A DNA stretch of 34,176 bases. Source: Bordetella parapertussis. Lineage in GTDB: Bacteria; Pseudomonadota; Gammaproteobacteria; Burkholderiales; SG8-39. Position numbers and translations under genes: made by a program. This document shows positions 17,951 to 26,475 of the stretch, one piece after another; the first letter of the stretch is position 1, and each line of letters opens with the position of its first letter. The notes under the pieces are model-generated. The model worked only from the letters and a program-made list of their open reading frames with translations, did no database searches and had not been told where the DNA came from. The stretch covers positions 1 to 34,176 of the forward strand of contig CAMAXP010000046.1 in the NCBI GenBank assembly GCA_945862265.1, written 5' to 3'.

Positions 17951-19060
17951 ATGGATGTACGTGCTGCTGTTGCGCTGAAGGCGGGCGCTCCCCTGAGTAT
18001 TGAGACGGTCCGCCTGGAGGGGCCGCGGTTCGGCGAAGTGCTGGTCGAGATCAAGGCTACGGGGATCTGCCATACCGACGAATTCACGCGCTCCGGCGCG
18101 GACCCTGAAGGATTGTTTCCCGCCATCCTCGGGCACGAGGGCGCGGGTATCGTGGTGGATGTCGGGCCGGGTGTGACGAGCCTCAAGAAGGGCGACCACG
18201 TGATCCCGTTGTATACGCCCGAATGCCGGCAGTGCAAGTCATGCCTGTCGCAGAAGACCAATCTCTGCACCGCGATCCGCGGCACGCAGGGCAAGGGGCT
18301 GATGCCGGACGGGACGAGCCGGTTTTCGCTGGGCGGGGAGCCCGTCCACCACTACATGGGCTGTTCCACGTTCGCCAACTACACGGTGCTGCCGGAGATC
18401 GCGCTGGCGAAGATCCGCGAGGACGCGCCGTTCGACAAGGTCTGCTACATCGGCTGTGGCGTGACGACCGGTATCGGCGCGGTCATCAATACGGCCAAAG
18501 TCGAGGTTGGCGCGAATGTCGTGGTGTTCGGCCTGGGCGGGATCGGCCTGAACGTGGTGCAGGGCGCGCGCATGGCCGGCGCCAACATGATCATCGGCGT
18601 GGACCTCAATCCTGCGCGCAAACCTCTTGCCGAAAAATTCGGCCTGACCCACTTCGTCAACCCTAAGGACGTGGGCGGAGACCTCGTCGCGCACCTGGTC
18701 GAACTGACCGGGGGCGGCGCGGACTACAGCTTCGAATGCATCGGCAACGTCGAAGTGATGCGCCAGGCGCTGGAGTGCTGCCACCGCGGCTGGGGCGTCT
18801 CAGTGATCATCGGAGTGGCGGGAGCCGGGCAGGAGATCAAGACCAGGCCGTTCCAGCTGGTCACGGGACGCGTCTGGAAAGGTACGGCGTTCGGCGGCGC
18901 GCGTGGCCGGACCGACGTGCCGAAGATCGTCGACTGGTACATGGAAGGCAAGATCAACATCGACGACCTGATCACGCACGTGATGCCGCTCGAGAAGATC
19001 AACGACGGGTTCGACCTGATGCATCGCGGGGAGTCGATCAGGAGCGTGGTCGTCTACTGA
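17951..19060 (+). CDS. Class III zinc alcohol dehydrogenase (S-hydroxymethylglutathione dehydrogenase-like)
   Basis: A 369-residue medium-chain zinc dehydrogenase. Catalytic zinc ligands are C40 (GICHTDEF), H62 (GHEGAG) and C169 (IGCGVTTG); structural zinc ligands are C92, C95, C98 and C106. The NAD site is FGLGGIG (194-199). Segments such as [16 protein letters not shown] and [14 protein letters not shown] are typical of AdhC/FrmA, which oxidises S-hydroxymethylglutathione and long-chain alcohols. AAGGA precedes the ATG. It lies 9 nt after the broken Bug gene and 95 nt before the flavoprotein operon, so it may belong to the older operon. In this catabolic setting it could oxidise an alcohol or formaldehyde released by the pathway; that is inference. 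Confidence 0.9.
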   Translation: MDVRAAVALKAGAPLSIETVRLEGPRFGEVLVEIKATGICHTDEFTRSGADPEGLFPAILGHEGAGIVVDVGPGVTSLKKGDHVIPLYTPECRQCKSCLSQKTNLCTAIRGTQGKGLMPDGTSRFSLGGEPVHHYMGCSTFANYTVLPEIALAKIREDAPFDKVCYIGCGVTTGIGAVINTAKVEVGANVVVFGLGGIGLNVVQGARMAGANMIIGVDLNPARKPLAEKFGLTHFVNPKDVGGDLVAHLVELTGGGADYSFECIGNVEVMRQALECCHRGWGVSVIIGVAGAGQEIKTRPFQLVTGRVWKGTAFGGARGRTDVPKIVDWYMEGKINIDDLITHVMPLEKINDGFDLMHRGESIRSVVVY

Positions 19061-19101
19061 CGCACCGTCTGCGGAAAAAGCGGGGCTGCAGACTCCGAAC
19101 C

Positions 19102-19135
19102 TTTCACAATATCAAGGAAGATGCGATATTATGGA
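19102..19135. promoter_or_regulatory. Operator/promoter element, copy A (inverted CACAATATC arms, 11-bp spacer)
   Basis: The arms CACAATATC (19105-19113) and GATATTATG (19125-19133) are inverted with one mismatch and separated by 11 bp, putting their centres 20 bp apart. TTCACA (19103-19108) and TATTAT (19127-19132), 18 bp apart, form a plausible sigma70 promoter embedded in the arms and reading into the flavoprotein gene. The 34-bp block matches copy B at 26454-26487 at 25 positions. A protein bound here would cover both promoter elements, which suggests repression. The IclR protein encoded downstream is the likely ligand; that is inference. Confidence 0.75.
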
Positions 19136-19155
19136 AGGAATCGCCGGACCTCACC

Positions 19156-20823
19156 TTGAACGCTTCCCTGTCCAAAGACCCTTTCCACGCCGAATACGAC
19201 CTCGTCGTGCTCGGTTCGGGCGCGTCCGGTATGACGGCGGCGCTCGTCGCAGCGGTTGAGGGGGCGAAAGTCCTCGTGCTCGAAAGCACGTCGTTCATAG
19301 GCGGCACCAGCGCGCGTTCGTCGGGCACGGTCTGGATACCCCAGCGCGGTGACGCAACCGTATCGACCTACCTCGACGCACTGGTCGGCGGCAAGGAGGA
19401 TCGGGCATTGCGCGAGGCTTTCCTCGCCGCGGGGCCCGACATGCTCGCCTGCCTCGAGAAGTACGCGGGCATGAAGTTCCGCCCCTATCCTGAGCATCCC
19501 GATTACCGCCAGGACCTGCCCGGAGCCGCAGGCGGGATGCGGCCGCTCGAGCCGCCGGAATTCGATGGCCGGCTGCTCGGCAAGGACTTCGAGCGCGTCG
19601 GGTGGCCCCTGCCTGAACTGATGCTGTTCGGGGGAATGATGATTACGCGCGGCGAGGCCAACCGGCTTTTGCGCGCCGGAAAATCGATCGACGGAACGGG
19701 TCTCGGCGCGCGCCTCGTGCTGCGCTTTATCACCGACCGCTTGCGCTATACGCGTGGCACGCGGCTGGTACTTGGCAATGCGATCGTGGCGCGGCTCTAC
19801 AAAGCGCTGCTCGACCGCAGGGTCCCTGTCTGGTACGAAGCGCAGACCGAGCGACTGATCGCCAATGGCAGGGTGGACGGGCTGGTCGTGCGCCATTTTG
19901 GAAACGTCTACCGTGTCCGCGCGCGCCGCGGCGTGGTCCTGGCCGGCGGTGGGTTTCCGGCCAACGCTGCGTGGCGCGAGAAGCACCTGCCCAGCCCGGT
20001 GGCGCGGCATACGCCGGCCTACGAGGGATGCGTCGGAAGCACGATCCAGCTTGGCCGGCAGGCGGGCGGTGCCCTGGGGTCTTCCGGAACGGACAATGCG
20101 CTCTGGTTCCCGAGTTCGGTGGCGAAGCGGGCCGATGGATCGACAGCGGTCTACCCGCATATCGTGCTGGATCGCGGCAAGCCCGGGCTGCTCGCCGTCG
20201 GAAAATCGGGCGAGCGCTTCACCGACGAAGCGATCTCCTACCATGAGTTCACGCGCGCCATGTACCGTACCTCCAACGTGCCCGCGTGGCTGGTCTGCGA
20301 TCGGCGCTTTGTCTGGAAGTACGGCCTGGGCATGATCCGGCCGATGACGCCGCGCGTGACCTCGTTTGTGGAGTCCGGATACCTGCACGCGTCCGACAGC
20401 ATCGAGGGGCTGGCGCGCGTGATTGGGGTCGACGCGGCAGGCCTTACGAGAACGGTGCACCGGCACAACGAATTCGCGCGGACCGGAATCGATGCCGATT
20501 TCAACAAAGGCGGGAACGCCTACGATCGCGGCAACGGGGACGCGGCGCACAAGCCGAATCCGTGTATCGGCCCGATCGGGAAGGCACCGTTCTACGCAGT
20601 ACGCGTGGAGCCAACCCCGCTGGGTACGAGCCTCGGCTTGCGCACCGATGTCAATGCGCGAGTCTGCAACGCGGAGGGTGCCACCATCCCCGGTCTGTAC
20701 GCTGTAGGCAACGACATGCACTCGGTCATGGGGGGCGAGTACCCTGGCGCGGGCGCACAACTCGGACCCGGTATGACCTTCGGATACCTGGCAGCACGGC
20801 ACGCTGTCAGCTTGGAAATGTAA
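19156..20823 (+). CDS. FAD-dependent dehydrogenase, KstD/fumarate-reductase flavoprotein type
   Basis: A 555-residue flavoprotein. The N-terminal FAD motif is YDLVVLGSGASGMTAALVAA (GSGASG at 20-25) followed by VLVLEST and GGTSARSSGTVWIP; the middle has RRGVVLAGGGFPAN and the C-terminus GLYAVGNDMHSVMGGEYPGAGAQLGPGMTFGYLAARHAV. These are family marks of 3-ketosteroid dehydrogenase and related flavoproteins that desaturate or reduce carbon chains beside a carbonyl or carboxylate. No ATG fits the family N-terminus; a TTG at 19156 with GGAC upstream is the best start, about 17 nt after the predicted transcription start. It is first of an operon with the ThDP enzyme (11 nt gap), cupin and aldehyde dehydrogenase remnant. 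Substrate unknown. Confidence 0.85.
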   Translation: MNASLSKDPFHAEYDLVVLGSGASGMTAALVAAVEGAKVLVLESTSFIGGTSARSSGTVWIPQRGDATVSTYLDALVGGKEDRALREAFLAAGPDMLACLEKYAGMKFRPYPEHPDYRQDLPGAAGGMRPLEPPEFDGRLLGKDFERVGWPLPELMLFGGMMITRGEANRLLRAGKSIDGTGLGARLVLRFITDRLRYTRGTRLVLGNAIVARLYKALLDRRVPVWYEAQTERLIANGRVDGLVVRHFGNVYRVRARRGVVLAGGGFPANAAWREKHLPSPVARHTPAYEGCVGSTIQLGRQAGGALGSSGTDNALWFPSSVAKRADGSTAVYPHIVLDRGKPGLLAVGKSGERFTDEAISYHEFTRAMYRTSNVPAWLVCDRRFVWKYGLGMIRPMTPRVTSFVESGYLHASDSIEGLARVIGVDAAGLTRTVHRHNEFARTGIDADFNKGGNAYDRGNGDAAHKPNPCIGPIGKAPFYAVRVEPTPLGTSLGLRTDVNARVCNAEGATIPGLYAVGNDMHSVMGGEYPGAGAQLGPGMTFGYLAARHAVSLEM

Positions 20824-20834
20824 AGGAGAGTCAG

Positions 20835-22688
20835 ATGAACAAACCCACCGAGAAGGGCGTGGTAGGCGCTCAGGATGGCGCGCAGCACGCACCCGGCCCC
20901 GGCCGGAAGAAAATGACGAAGAAGGGCGGCGAGCTGATCGCCGAATTCCTCGTTAGTGAAAAGATGCCGTACATCTTCGGCATCTGTGGCCACGGCAACG
21001 TCGGCCTGCTCGATCCGCTGTACGAGGTGCGCGACAAGATCAAACTGATCTCGCCGCGCCACGAGCAGACCGCCGCGCACATGGCGGATGGCTACTTCCG
21101 CGTGAAGCACCAGCCCGTGGCGACGCTGACCTCGACCGGGCCGGGCTCGGCCAACCTCATCATGGCGCTGGCTGTGGCACAGACTGATTCTTCCGCGCTG
21201 CTCGCGATCACCGCCAACGTGCCGACTTCGCAGTTCAACCGCAGCCCGTTCCAGGAAATCAACCGCCACAACCAGGCGGATTTCCCGAACGTGATCCGGC
21301 CAGTAGTGAAGCACAGCTTCCAGCCTTCGCGCGTCGACATGCTGCCACACGCGCTGCGCCAGGCCGTCACCACGATGACCAGCGGAAGGCCCGGCCCGGT
21401 CAACCTCGACGTGCCGTACAACCTGTTTCAGGAAGAGGCCGAAGTTGCGCTCGAGCCGGCGTGGGACGGCTTCGCCAAGCGCCGCAGCGGCGCTTCGCCC
21501 GATGATGTCAGGACGGTGGTCAACATGCTGCAGGCCTCGCGCCGCCCGGTGATCTTCATCGGGCACGGGGTGACGCTGTCCGAGGCGAGCAAGGAACTCA
21601 CCGAATTCGCGACCAAGTACCGCATCCCGGTCATCAGTTCGCCGAACGGCATGGGGTGCCTCGACATGCGGGACGTGCTGTCGCTGGGCTTCATCGGCCG
21701 CAACGGGGCCTACCAGGCCAACCAGGCGGGCCGTTATTGCGACCTGATCATCGCCGTCGGCGCTCGCTTCGACGATCGCTCCGCCTCCTCGTGGATGCCG
21801 GGCTACTCGTGGAACATCCCGACTTCCAAACTCATCCATGTCGACGTGGACCACGCCGAGATCGGCCGCAACTACGCGCCTGACCTGGGGATACTGGCCG
21901 ATGCGCGCACTTTCATCCAGCAGGTGCTGGGCGAAGCGGCTGGCAGGAAGATCGACGGCGCCACGCAGTTCGCCGAATGGCACGCCGAAATCGCGGGCTG
22001 GCGCGCAGAATGGGAAAAGTTCGTGGCGCCGAACTTCAATATCCACTCCACGCCGATCCGTCCCGAGCGCATCGTGGCCGACTGCCGCGCGGTCCTGCCG
22101 GACGACGCGATCATCTCGCTCGACTCCGGCATCCACCACAACTGGTTCATGCAGTTCTGGGAGGCGCGCCGGCCGCAGACCATGCTCAACACCTGGGGCT
22201 TTTCGGGCATGGGCTTCGGCCCGAGCGCGATCCTCGGCGCCAAGCTCGCCGCGCCCGACCGCCCTTGCGTATCGATCTGCGGCGACGGCGGATTCACCAT
22301 GGTGTCGCACGTGCTGTGCACGGCGGTCGAATACGATATCCCGGCGGTGTGGGTGGTGTGGAACAACTTCGCCTGGGGGGCGATCCGCGACCTGCAGTAC
22401 GCGTACTTCCAGGGCCGCGAGTACGGAACCGGTTTCTACTCGGGACCCGACCGCAAGCCCTACAACCCGGACTTCGCCGCGTGGGCGAGGGCGGCGGGCG
22501 TAGAGGGCCTGACGGTCACCAAGTCTCAGGACTTCAAGGGCACGCTCGAGCATGCGATCAAGCTCAACAAACCGTGCCTGATCGACGTGCACGTCGACGC
22601 CAACATCCGTCCGCCCGGTACCGGGGCCTGGGCGCTCCCGCCGATTCCGCACATGGAACCGGTCTTCGGCAAGAAAATCGTGAGGTAG
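20835..22688 (+). CDS. Thiamine diphosphate-dependent enzyme (acetolactate synthase/2-oxoacid decarboxylase superfamily)
   Basis: A 617-residue, three-domain ThDP enzyme. After a lysine-rich extension of about 27 residues, the pyrimidine domain has ISPRHEQTAAHMADGY with catalytic E77 and LTSTGPGSANL. The middle domain has PVIFIGHGVTLSEA and VGARFDDRSAS. The cofactor domain has GDG (483-485) followed by NN (510-511), the standard ThDP/Mg motif. The family covers acetolactate synthase, sulfoacetaldehyde acetyltransferase, oxalyl-CoA decarboxylase and benzoylformate-type enzymes; I cannot assign which. No regulatory small subunit gene is near, which argues against amino-acid biosynthesis. AAAGGAGAG precedes the ATG. 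With a flavoprotein upstream and an aldehyde dehydrogenase remnant downstream, an aldehyde-forming lyase or decarboxylase role is plausible. Confidence 0.9.
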   Translation: MNKPTEKGVVGAQDGAQHAPGPGRKKMTKKGGELIAEFLVSEKMPYIFGICGHGNVGLLDPLYEVRDKIKLISPRHEQTAAHMADGYFRVKHQPVATLTSTGPGSANLIMALAVAQTDSSALLAITANVPTSQFNRSPFQEINRHNQADFPNVIRPVVKHSFQPSRVDMLPHALRQAVTTMTSGRPGPVNLDVPYNLFQEEAEVALEPAWDGFAKRRSGASPDDVRTVVNMLQASRRPVIFIGHGVTLSEASKELTEFATKYRIPVISSPNGMGCLDMRDVLSLGFIGRNGAYQANQAGRYCDLIIAVGARFDDRSASSWMPGYSWNIPTSKLIHVDVDHAEIGRNYAPDLGILADARTFIQQVLGEAAGRKIDGATQFAEWHAEIAGWRAEWEKFVAPNFNIHSTPIRPERIVADCRAVLPDDAIISLDSGIHHNWFMQFWEARRPQTMLNTWGFSGMGFGPSAILGAKLAAPDRPCVSICGDGGFTMVSHVLCTAVEYDIPAVWVVWNNFAWGAIRDLQYAYFQGREYGTGFYSGPDRKPYNPDFAAWARAAGVEGLTVTKSQDFKGTLEHAIKLNKPCLIDVHVDANIRPPGTGAWALPPIPHMEPVFGKKIVR

Positions 22689-22693
22689 AGAAC

Positions 22694-23083
22694 ATGAAAA
22701 ATAACAAGGGCAAAGGCAAAAGCAAAGCGGTTGCATCGATCCGCAATATCGTCGAGACGCCTTGGCAGCAGTTTCCCGGCCATTTCGGCGGCGCGCTGTC
22801 CAAGCCGCTCGTGCGGCCCGAGACGGCGGGGTCGCGCCTCGTCGACTACCGCATCTCCACCTACCAGCCCATGGCGTACGTGGAAGTGCACACGCACAAG
22901 GTGCAGGAACAGATCTACCACGTGCTCGAAGGCGAAGGTTCGATGGAGATCGAGGGTAAGAAGCAGATCGTGCGCAAGCACGACGTGATCTTCATCCCGC
23001 CCGGTCTGTCGCACTCGATCGTGAACAACGGGATCACCGACCTCACCTTCATCGTCGTCACCACGCCGGTCGAGGACAAATAG
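22694..23083 (+). CDS. Small cupin-domain protein
   Basis: A 129-residue single-domain cupin. Motif 1 is YVEVHTHKVQEQIYHVLEGEG, with HTH and a Gln/Glu pair where metal ligands normally sit; motif 2 is HDVIFIPPGLSHSIVNNG, with the second histidine. A basic N-terminal tail (MKNNKGKGKSK) precedes it. Such proteins can be isomerases, dioxygenases or ligand-binding accessory factors; nothing in the sequence settles which. It starts 5 nt after the ThDP gene stop and both share a lysine-rich beginning. Constant pairing with a ThDP enzyme could mean it handles that enzyme's unstable product; that is inference. Confidence 0.85.
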   Translation: MKNNKGKGKSKAVASIRNIVETPWQQFPGHFGGALSKPLVRPETAGSRLVDYRISTYQPMAYVEVHTHKVQEQIYHVLEGEGSMEIEGKKQIVRKHDVIFIPPGLSHSIVNNGITDLTFIVVTTPVEDK

Positions 23084-23104
23084 CTCGTGGTCGCCACCGT
23101 CTCG

Positions 23105-23454
23105 ATGCTGATCGAGGGGCAGTGGCGCGAAGGCGCGAAGACCTACGAGCGGGCGGCGATATTGCGCAAGGTCGCGCAGCTGCTGCTCGAGCGCGCCGAC
23201 GGGATCGCCGAAATCATGTCGCGTGAGACCGGCAAGGCGATCAACGACGCCCGTGCCGAGGTGATCCGTTCGCAGGACACCATCAACCTGTCGGCCGAGG
23301 AGGCGATCCGCATCGGGGGCGAGCAGGTGTCGTTCGACGCGATCCGCCGCCTGCGCGTGGGTGGCGTCATCATCAACGGCACCTCGACATGGCGCACTGA
23401 CCGTTCGCGATCCGCGACATGACCGACGAGAGGCCCGTGGTTTTCAATCTATAA
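23105..23454 (+). pseudogene. Aldehyde dehydrogenase remnant with several internal deletions
   Basis: Four separate pieces of one aldehyde dehydrogenase survive in order. MLIEGQWREGA is the family N-terminus. From about 23138 comes YERAAILRKVAQLLLERADG through SRETGKAINDARAEVIRSQD to about 23340. Next is RRLRVGGVIINGTSTWRTD, a C-terminal segment, to about 23400. Then, in another frame, FAIRDMTDERPVVFNL, the family's last residues, ends with TAA at 23452. Intact relatives are about 480 residues; some 45 residues are missing at the first join, over 300 including the catalytic cysteine at the second, and about 18 at the third. It lies between the cupin and the IclR gene in operon order, so the ancestral operon had a working aldehyde dehydrogenase. 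Confidence 0.87.
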
Positions 23455-23455
23455 T
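23450..23455 (+). promoter_or_regulatory. -10 box of the IclR gene, possibly giving a leaderless mRNA
   Basis: A perfect TATAAT ends 5 nt before the ATG at 23461, so a transcript starting at the usual distance would begin at or next to the start codon. No Shine-Dalgarno sequence precedes the ATG, and no good -35 is seen. The TTTTCA plus TATAA around it faintly resembles the left arm of the shared operator, but there is no right arm. Confidence 0.4.
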
Positions 23456-23460
23456 CAAAA

Positions 23461-24297
23461 ATGCCCGCCAAGAAAAAGCCCATCTCTCACGAAACGGCCG
23501 ATGCCGCGCCCAAGGAGCGCGGTGGTATCCAGTCGCTTGAGCGCGCGTTCGCGATCCTCGAGGAGGTCGCCCGCAACATCGAAGGGATCAACGTGGCGGA
23601 CCTGTCGAAGGCCGTCGGGCTGCACAACAGCACCACGTTCCACCTGGTCAAGACCATGGCGCAGCTGGGCTACATCAGCCAGGTGCGCGAATCCAAGCGC
23701 TACCGCATCGGCACGAAGCTCTTCACGCTGGCCGCGGGCGCGCTCGAGGAGAACTCCTACCTCGCCGTGGCCACGCCGGTGCTGGAGAAGCTGACCGGCG
23801 AGACCGGCGAGTCGGCGCATTTCGCCATCCGCTCCGGCAACAGCATCGTCGTGATCGCGCGCACCGCGGGTTCGGGGCTGCTGCAGATGGTCGATCGCAA
23901 CGGCGGGCAGCGGCCCGCCCACGGCACTGCGCTCGGCAAGGTCCTGTTGTCGCCGCTCAACGATGCCCAGATCCGCCAGTTCCTCGGGCCCCAGCCTCTG
24001 CGCAAGTTCACCCCTAAGACCATCGTCGAGCGGGACGCGCTGCTGCGCGCGATCGCGGAGGTGCGCCGCACGGGCATCGCCTACGACGACGGGGAGTTCG
24101 ACGAGGAGATCCGCTGCGTAGCAGTGCCGGTATTTGATTTTGCCGGGCGCGTAGCCGGGGCGGTAGGCATCTCCGGTGCCGTGTGGCGGCTTTCGCTGCA
24201 GTCCCTCCAGGCAAAGGCCGAGCAGGTTCGCGAGGCGGCGCGGTCGATTTCCGCGCAGCTCGGCTACAAGGATAAGAAGCCGATTCGCGCTGCCTGA
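23461..24297 (+). CDS. IclR-family transcriptional regulator
   Basis: A 278-residue IclR protein. The winged helix-turn-helix spans about residues 23-88 (GGIQSLERAFAILEEVAR, then DLSKAVGLHNSTTFHLVKTM and YRIGTKLF). The effector-binding domain follows from about 100, with RSGNSIVVIAR, GTALGKVLLS, GIAYDDGEFDEEIRCVAVPVFD and AGAVGISGAVWRLS. IclR proteins are dimers controlling catabolic operons, often the neighbouring one, in response to a pathway intermediate. It follows the flavoprotein/ThDP/cupin/aldehyde-dehydrogenase operon and faces the dioxygenase gene. The two copies of the 34-bp inverted element flank it on either side, making it the best candidate for their binding protein. Confidence 0.93.
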   Translation: MPAKKKPISHETADAAPKERGGIQSLERAFAILEEVARNIEGINVADLSKAVGLHNSTTFHLVKTMAQLGYISQVRESKRYRIGTKLFTLAAGALEENSYLAVATPVLEKLTGETGESAHFAIRSGNSIVVIARTAGSGLLQMVDRNGGQRPAHGTALGKVLLSPLNDAQIRQFLGPQPLRKFTPKTIVERDALLRAIAEVRRTGIAYDDGEFDEEIRCVAVPVFDFAGRVAGAVGISGAVWRLSLQSLQAKAEQVREAARSISAQLGYKDKKPIRAA

Positions 24298-24331
24298 GGT
24301 GCGCGCGAGGCGCGCCGTCTTCCGGCGGGTG

Positions 24332-25402
24332 CTATTCGGCTTCCAGCGGGACCTTGAAAGGCACTCCGGGCGTGTGAATCCCGTCGGGGCGGCCGCTGGC
24401 GGTCCTGCCCTGGAAATCGTTGGCCATGAAATGTGGCAACTCCGGACCGTCCTCGCAAGCCAGCCACAGACGCAGCAGATGCCGGCGCTTTTCCGGCTCC
24501 GGCCAATCCTCGTAGGCAGTGCGCGAGTGCAGGATGAAGTGATTGCATACGAACTGCATGTCACCCGGCTCGAACATCATGTCCAGGTGGATTTCCGAGT
24601 CGTGCTCGAGGTCGTCCAGGAAGTCGAGCGCCTCGACCTGCTGCGGTGTGATGCGCGGGACCTCAGGAAAGGCCTGCGCCTTCATGATGGTCATGCGCGT
24701 GTTCAGGAAGCCGATCATCCTGCCCGCGCACGGGGAGAATACCGGCACTTCGCTGTAGCGCTGGCGTCCGGCGGGAATTTCGCCCCAGCGGGTGTAGTGA
24801 AGCGGCATGGCCAGCGCCGCGGCCAGGTCGGGACGGCGGCGCACGAGTTCGTTCCAGAGCGTGGTCGAGCTGACGATGCTGGAAGCGCCTCCGGACTTCG
24901 ACGTCTTGAGGCAGAGGAGGCCGACCACGTCGGAATAGTCGGTGTGGTATGCAAGGCGCGCACTGGTCTGGTAGCCGCGAGTATCCGGGTCCTTGAAATC
25001 CATGCCGAGGTTCTTCACGTGCCCCAGGATGTGGCCCTTGCCGTTTTGCGAGACGGGCTCGCCCAGGTGGTGTCCCATGCCGAAGAACGCGATCGACGCC
25101 TGCCTGGCGTCATACCGATGCACAGGAACGCCGCGCATCAGGAAGAATCCCCGGCCGTGCAGCATCTCCCGGCGCAACTGCGTGAGGGTGCGGCCCAGGT
25201 CGTCGAGCGGGAAATGCTCCTTCCTCATCCCGATCAGCTCGATCCCGGCGGACTCGAAGGACTGCACGGCCCGGTCGAGCTCATCCACCTGCCTGGGGGT
25301 GAGGTGGTAGATCCAGTCCGAGCGGCGCGCCAGGTCGCGCCCGTACCAGGCCTGGTCGTTTTCTAACACCTGCAGTGAAGGGGTGGATTCTGTCTGGGTC
25401 AT
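24332..25402 (-). CDS. TauD/TfdA-family 2-oxoglutarate-dependent dioxygenase
   Basis: A 356-residue Fe(II)/2OG dioxygenase. The iron triad is H153-T-D155 in LAYHTDYSDVV and the distal H292 in NHFILHSRTAYEDW; R308 or R311 in RRHLLRLWL anchors 2-oxoglutarate. All catalytic residues are present. The family oxidises taurine, aryloxyacetates, sulfate esters and similar small molecules, cleaving or hydroxylating beside the hetero-atom. It lies 34 nt after a Bug receptor gene in the same direction, so substrate capture and first oxidation may be encoded together. Only 34 nt separate its stop from that of the convergent IclR gene; a short GC hairpin there (24301-24315) lacks a T-tract. Confidence 0.9.
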   Translation of the reverse strand: MTQTESTPSLQVLENDQAWYGRDLARRSDWIYHLTPRQVDELDRAVQSFESAGIELIGMRKEHFPLDDLGRTLTQLRREMLHGRGFFLMRGVPVHRYDARQASIAFFGMGHHLGEPVSQNGKGHILGHVKNLGMDFKDPDTRGYQTSARLAYHTDYSDVVGLLCLKTSKSGGASSIVSSTTLWNELVRRRPDLAAALAMPLHYTRWGEIPAGRQRYSEVPVFSPCAGRMIGFLNTRMTIMKAQAFPEVPRITPQQVEALDFLDDLEHDSEIHLDMMFEPGDMQFVCNHFILHSRTAYEDWPEPEKRRHLLRLWLACEDGPELPHFMANDFQGRTASGRPDGIHTPGVPFKVPLEAE

Positions 25403-25436
25403 GGCTTTTCCAGTCCGGAGGGATCGGGGGCGGGGC

Positions 25437-26399
25437 TCAATTGGCCTTTACGCCCGTTTCGGCCACGATCCGGCCGACGCGCTGGATCTCGGTGCGAATG
25501 AACTTGCCCGTCTCATCCACGCCCGCCGAAACGATCTTCACGCCGCTCTTGGCGAATTGCGCCTTGACCTCGGGCTGGCGCAGCAGTTCGTTCGTCTCGC
25601 GGTTGAGGCGGTCGACGATTTCCTTCGGCGTCCCGGCCGGCGCGACCAGCGCGTACCACGGGGAACCCGTCATGTCGGTATAACCGAGCTCGCGGAATGT
25701 GGGCGTATCGGGCAGGGCCTCGAGCCGGCTGTCCGTCGCAACCGCGAGGGGATGCAGGCGGCCGGACTTGATGTACTGCTGGACTAGGGGGAAGCTTTCC
25801 ATGTGCACGTCGATCACGCCCGAAAGGAGATCCGGAATGACCTGTCCGGCGCCCTTGTAGGGTACGCGGTTCAACTGCACGCCGGCTCTCAGCATGAACA
25901 ATTCGGAGAGCAGGTGGTGGAACGAACCGATGGAATTTATCGACAGGTTGACCTTGCCCGGACTGGCCTTCGCCAGTTCGACCAGCTGCGCGAGGGAGCG
26001 CGCCTGGAATGGCGTGGATGCCACAAGCAGGACGTCGGTTTCCCCGACCATGGCGATCCCCGTGAAGTCGTTGACCGGGTCATAGGGGACGCTCTTGTAC
26101 ATCTTTGTGCTGACCAACGGCCCGGCGGCGGAGAGCAGCAGCGTGTAACCGTCCGGGGCGGACTTGGCCACCGAGGCGTGCCCGACAAAGCCGCCCGCCC
26201 CGCTGCGGTTCTCCACGACCACCGATTCCTTGAGTGCGGCGCCGAGCGGGCCGGCGATGGTCCGCGCCACGATGTCGACCACGCCTCCGGGAGGATAGGC
26301 GACCACCAGCTTCACCGCCTTGGACGGGTAGGGCTGGGCCTGGGCGAATCCGCCGAATGCACAGAGGATCGCGCACAGGAAAGGGTGCAGAATTTTCAT
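25437..26399 (-). CDS. Bug-family periplasmic solute-binding protein
   Basis: A 320-residue Bug receptor with signal peptide MKILHPFLCAILCAFGGFAQA cleaved before QPYPSK. Typical segments are VVAYPPGGVVDIVARTIA, ENRSGAGGFVGHASVAKSAP, VNLSINSIGSFHHLLSELF, RVPYKGAGQVIPDLLSGVID, SGRLHPLAVATDSRLEALPD and VAPAGTPKEIVDRLNRET. The start at 26399 is supported by AAGGAGACAAGG immediately upstream; the frame extends to 26459 without support. It heads a two-gene unit with the TauD-like dioxygenase. It is divergent from another Bug gene, with copy B of the shared operator between them. Confidence 0.92.
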   Translation of the reverse strand: MKILHPFLCAILCAFGGFAQAQPYPSKAVKLVVAYPPGGVVDIVARTIAGPLGAALKESVVVENRSGAGGFVGHASVAKSAPDGYTLLLSAAGPLVSTKMYKSVPYDPVNDFTGIAMVGETDVLLVASTPFQARSLAQLVELAKASPGKVNLSINSIGSFHHLLSELFMLRAGVQLNRVPYKGAGQVIPDLLSGVIDVHMESFPLVQQYIKSGRLHPLAVATDSRLEALPDTPTFRELGYTDMTGSPWYALVAPAGTPKEIVDRLNRETNELLRQPEVKAQFAKSGVKIVSAGVDETGKFIRTEIQRVGRIVAETGVKAN

Positions 26400-26445
26400 C
26401 CTTGTCTCCTTCGTCGGCGCTTCGAATTCGGTGACGAGCGCCTCT

Positions 26446-26475
26446 CTTATAGTTTTCACAATATAAAGTATTCAA
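26446..26475 (-). promoter_or_regulatory. Candidate leftward promoter for the Bug-dioxygenase unit
   Basis: Read on the minus strand, TTGAAT (26470-26475) and TATAAG (26446-26451) are 18 bp apart, giving four and five matches to the sigma70 hexamers. The start point would be near 26439, about 40 nt before the Bug ATG. The elements overlap the left arm and spacer of operator copy B, so the same bound protein could control both directions. Confidence 0.45.

Noticed and set aside
24301..24315. Small GC hairpin between the convergent IclR and dioxygenase genes as a terminator
   Set aside because: The stem is only 5 bp and no T-tract follows on either strand.
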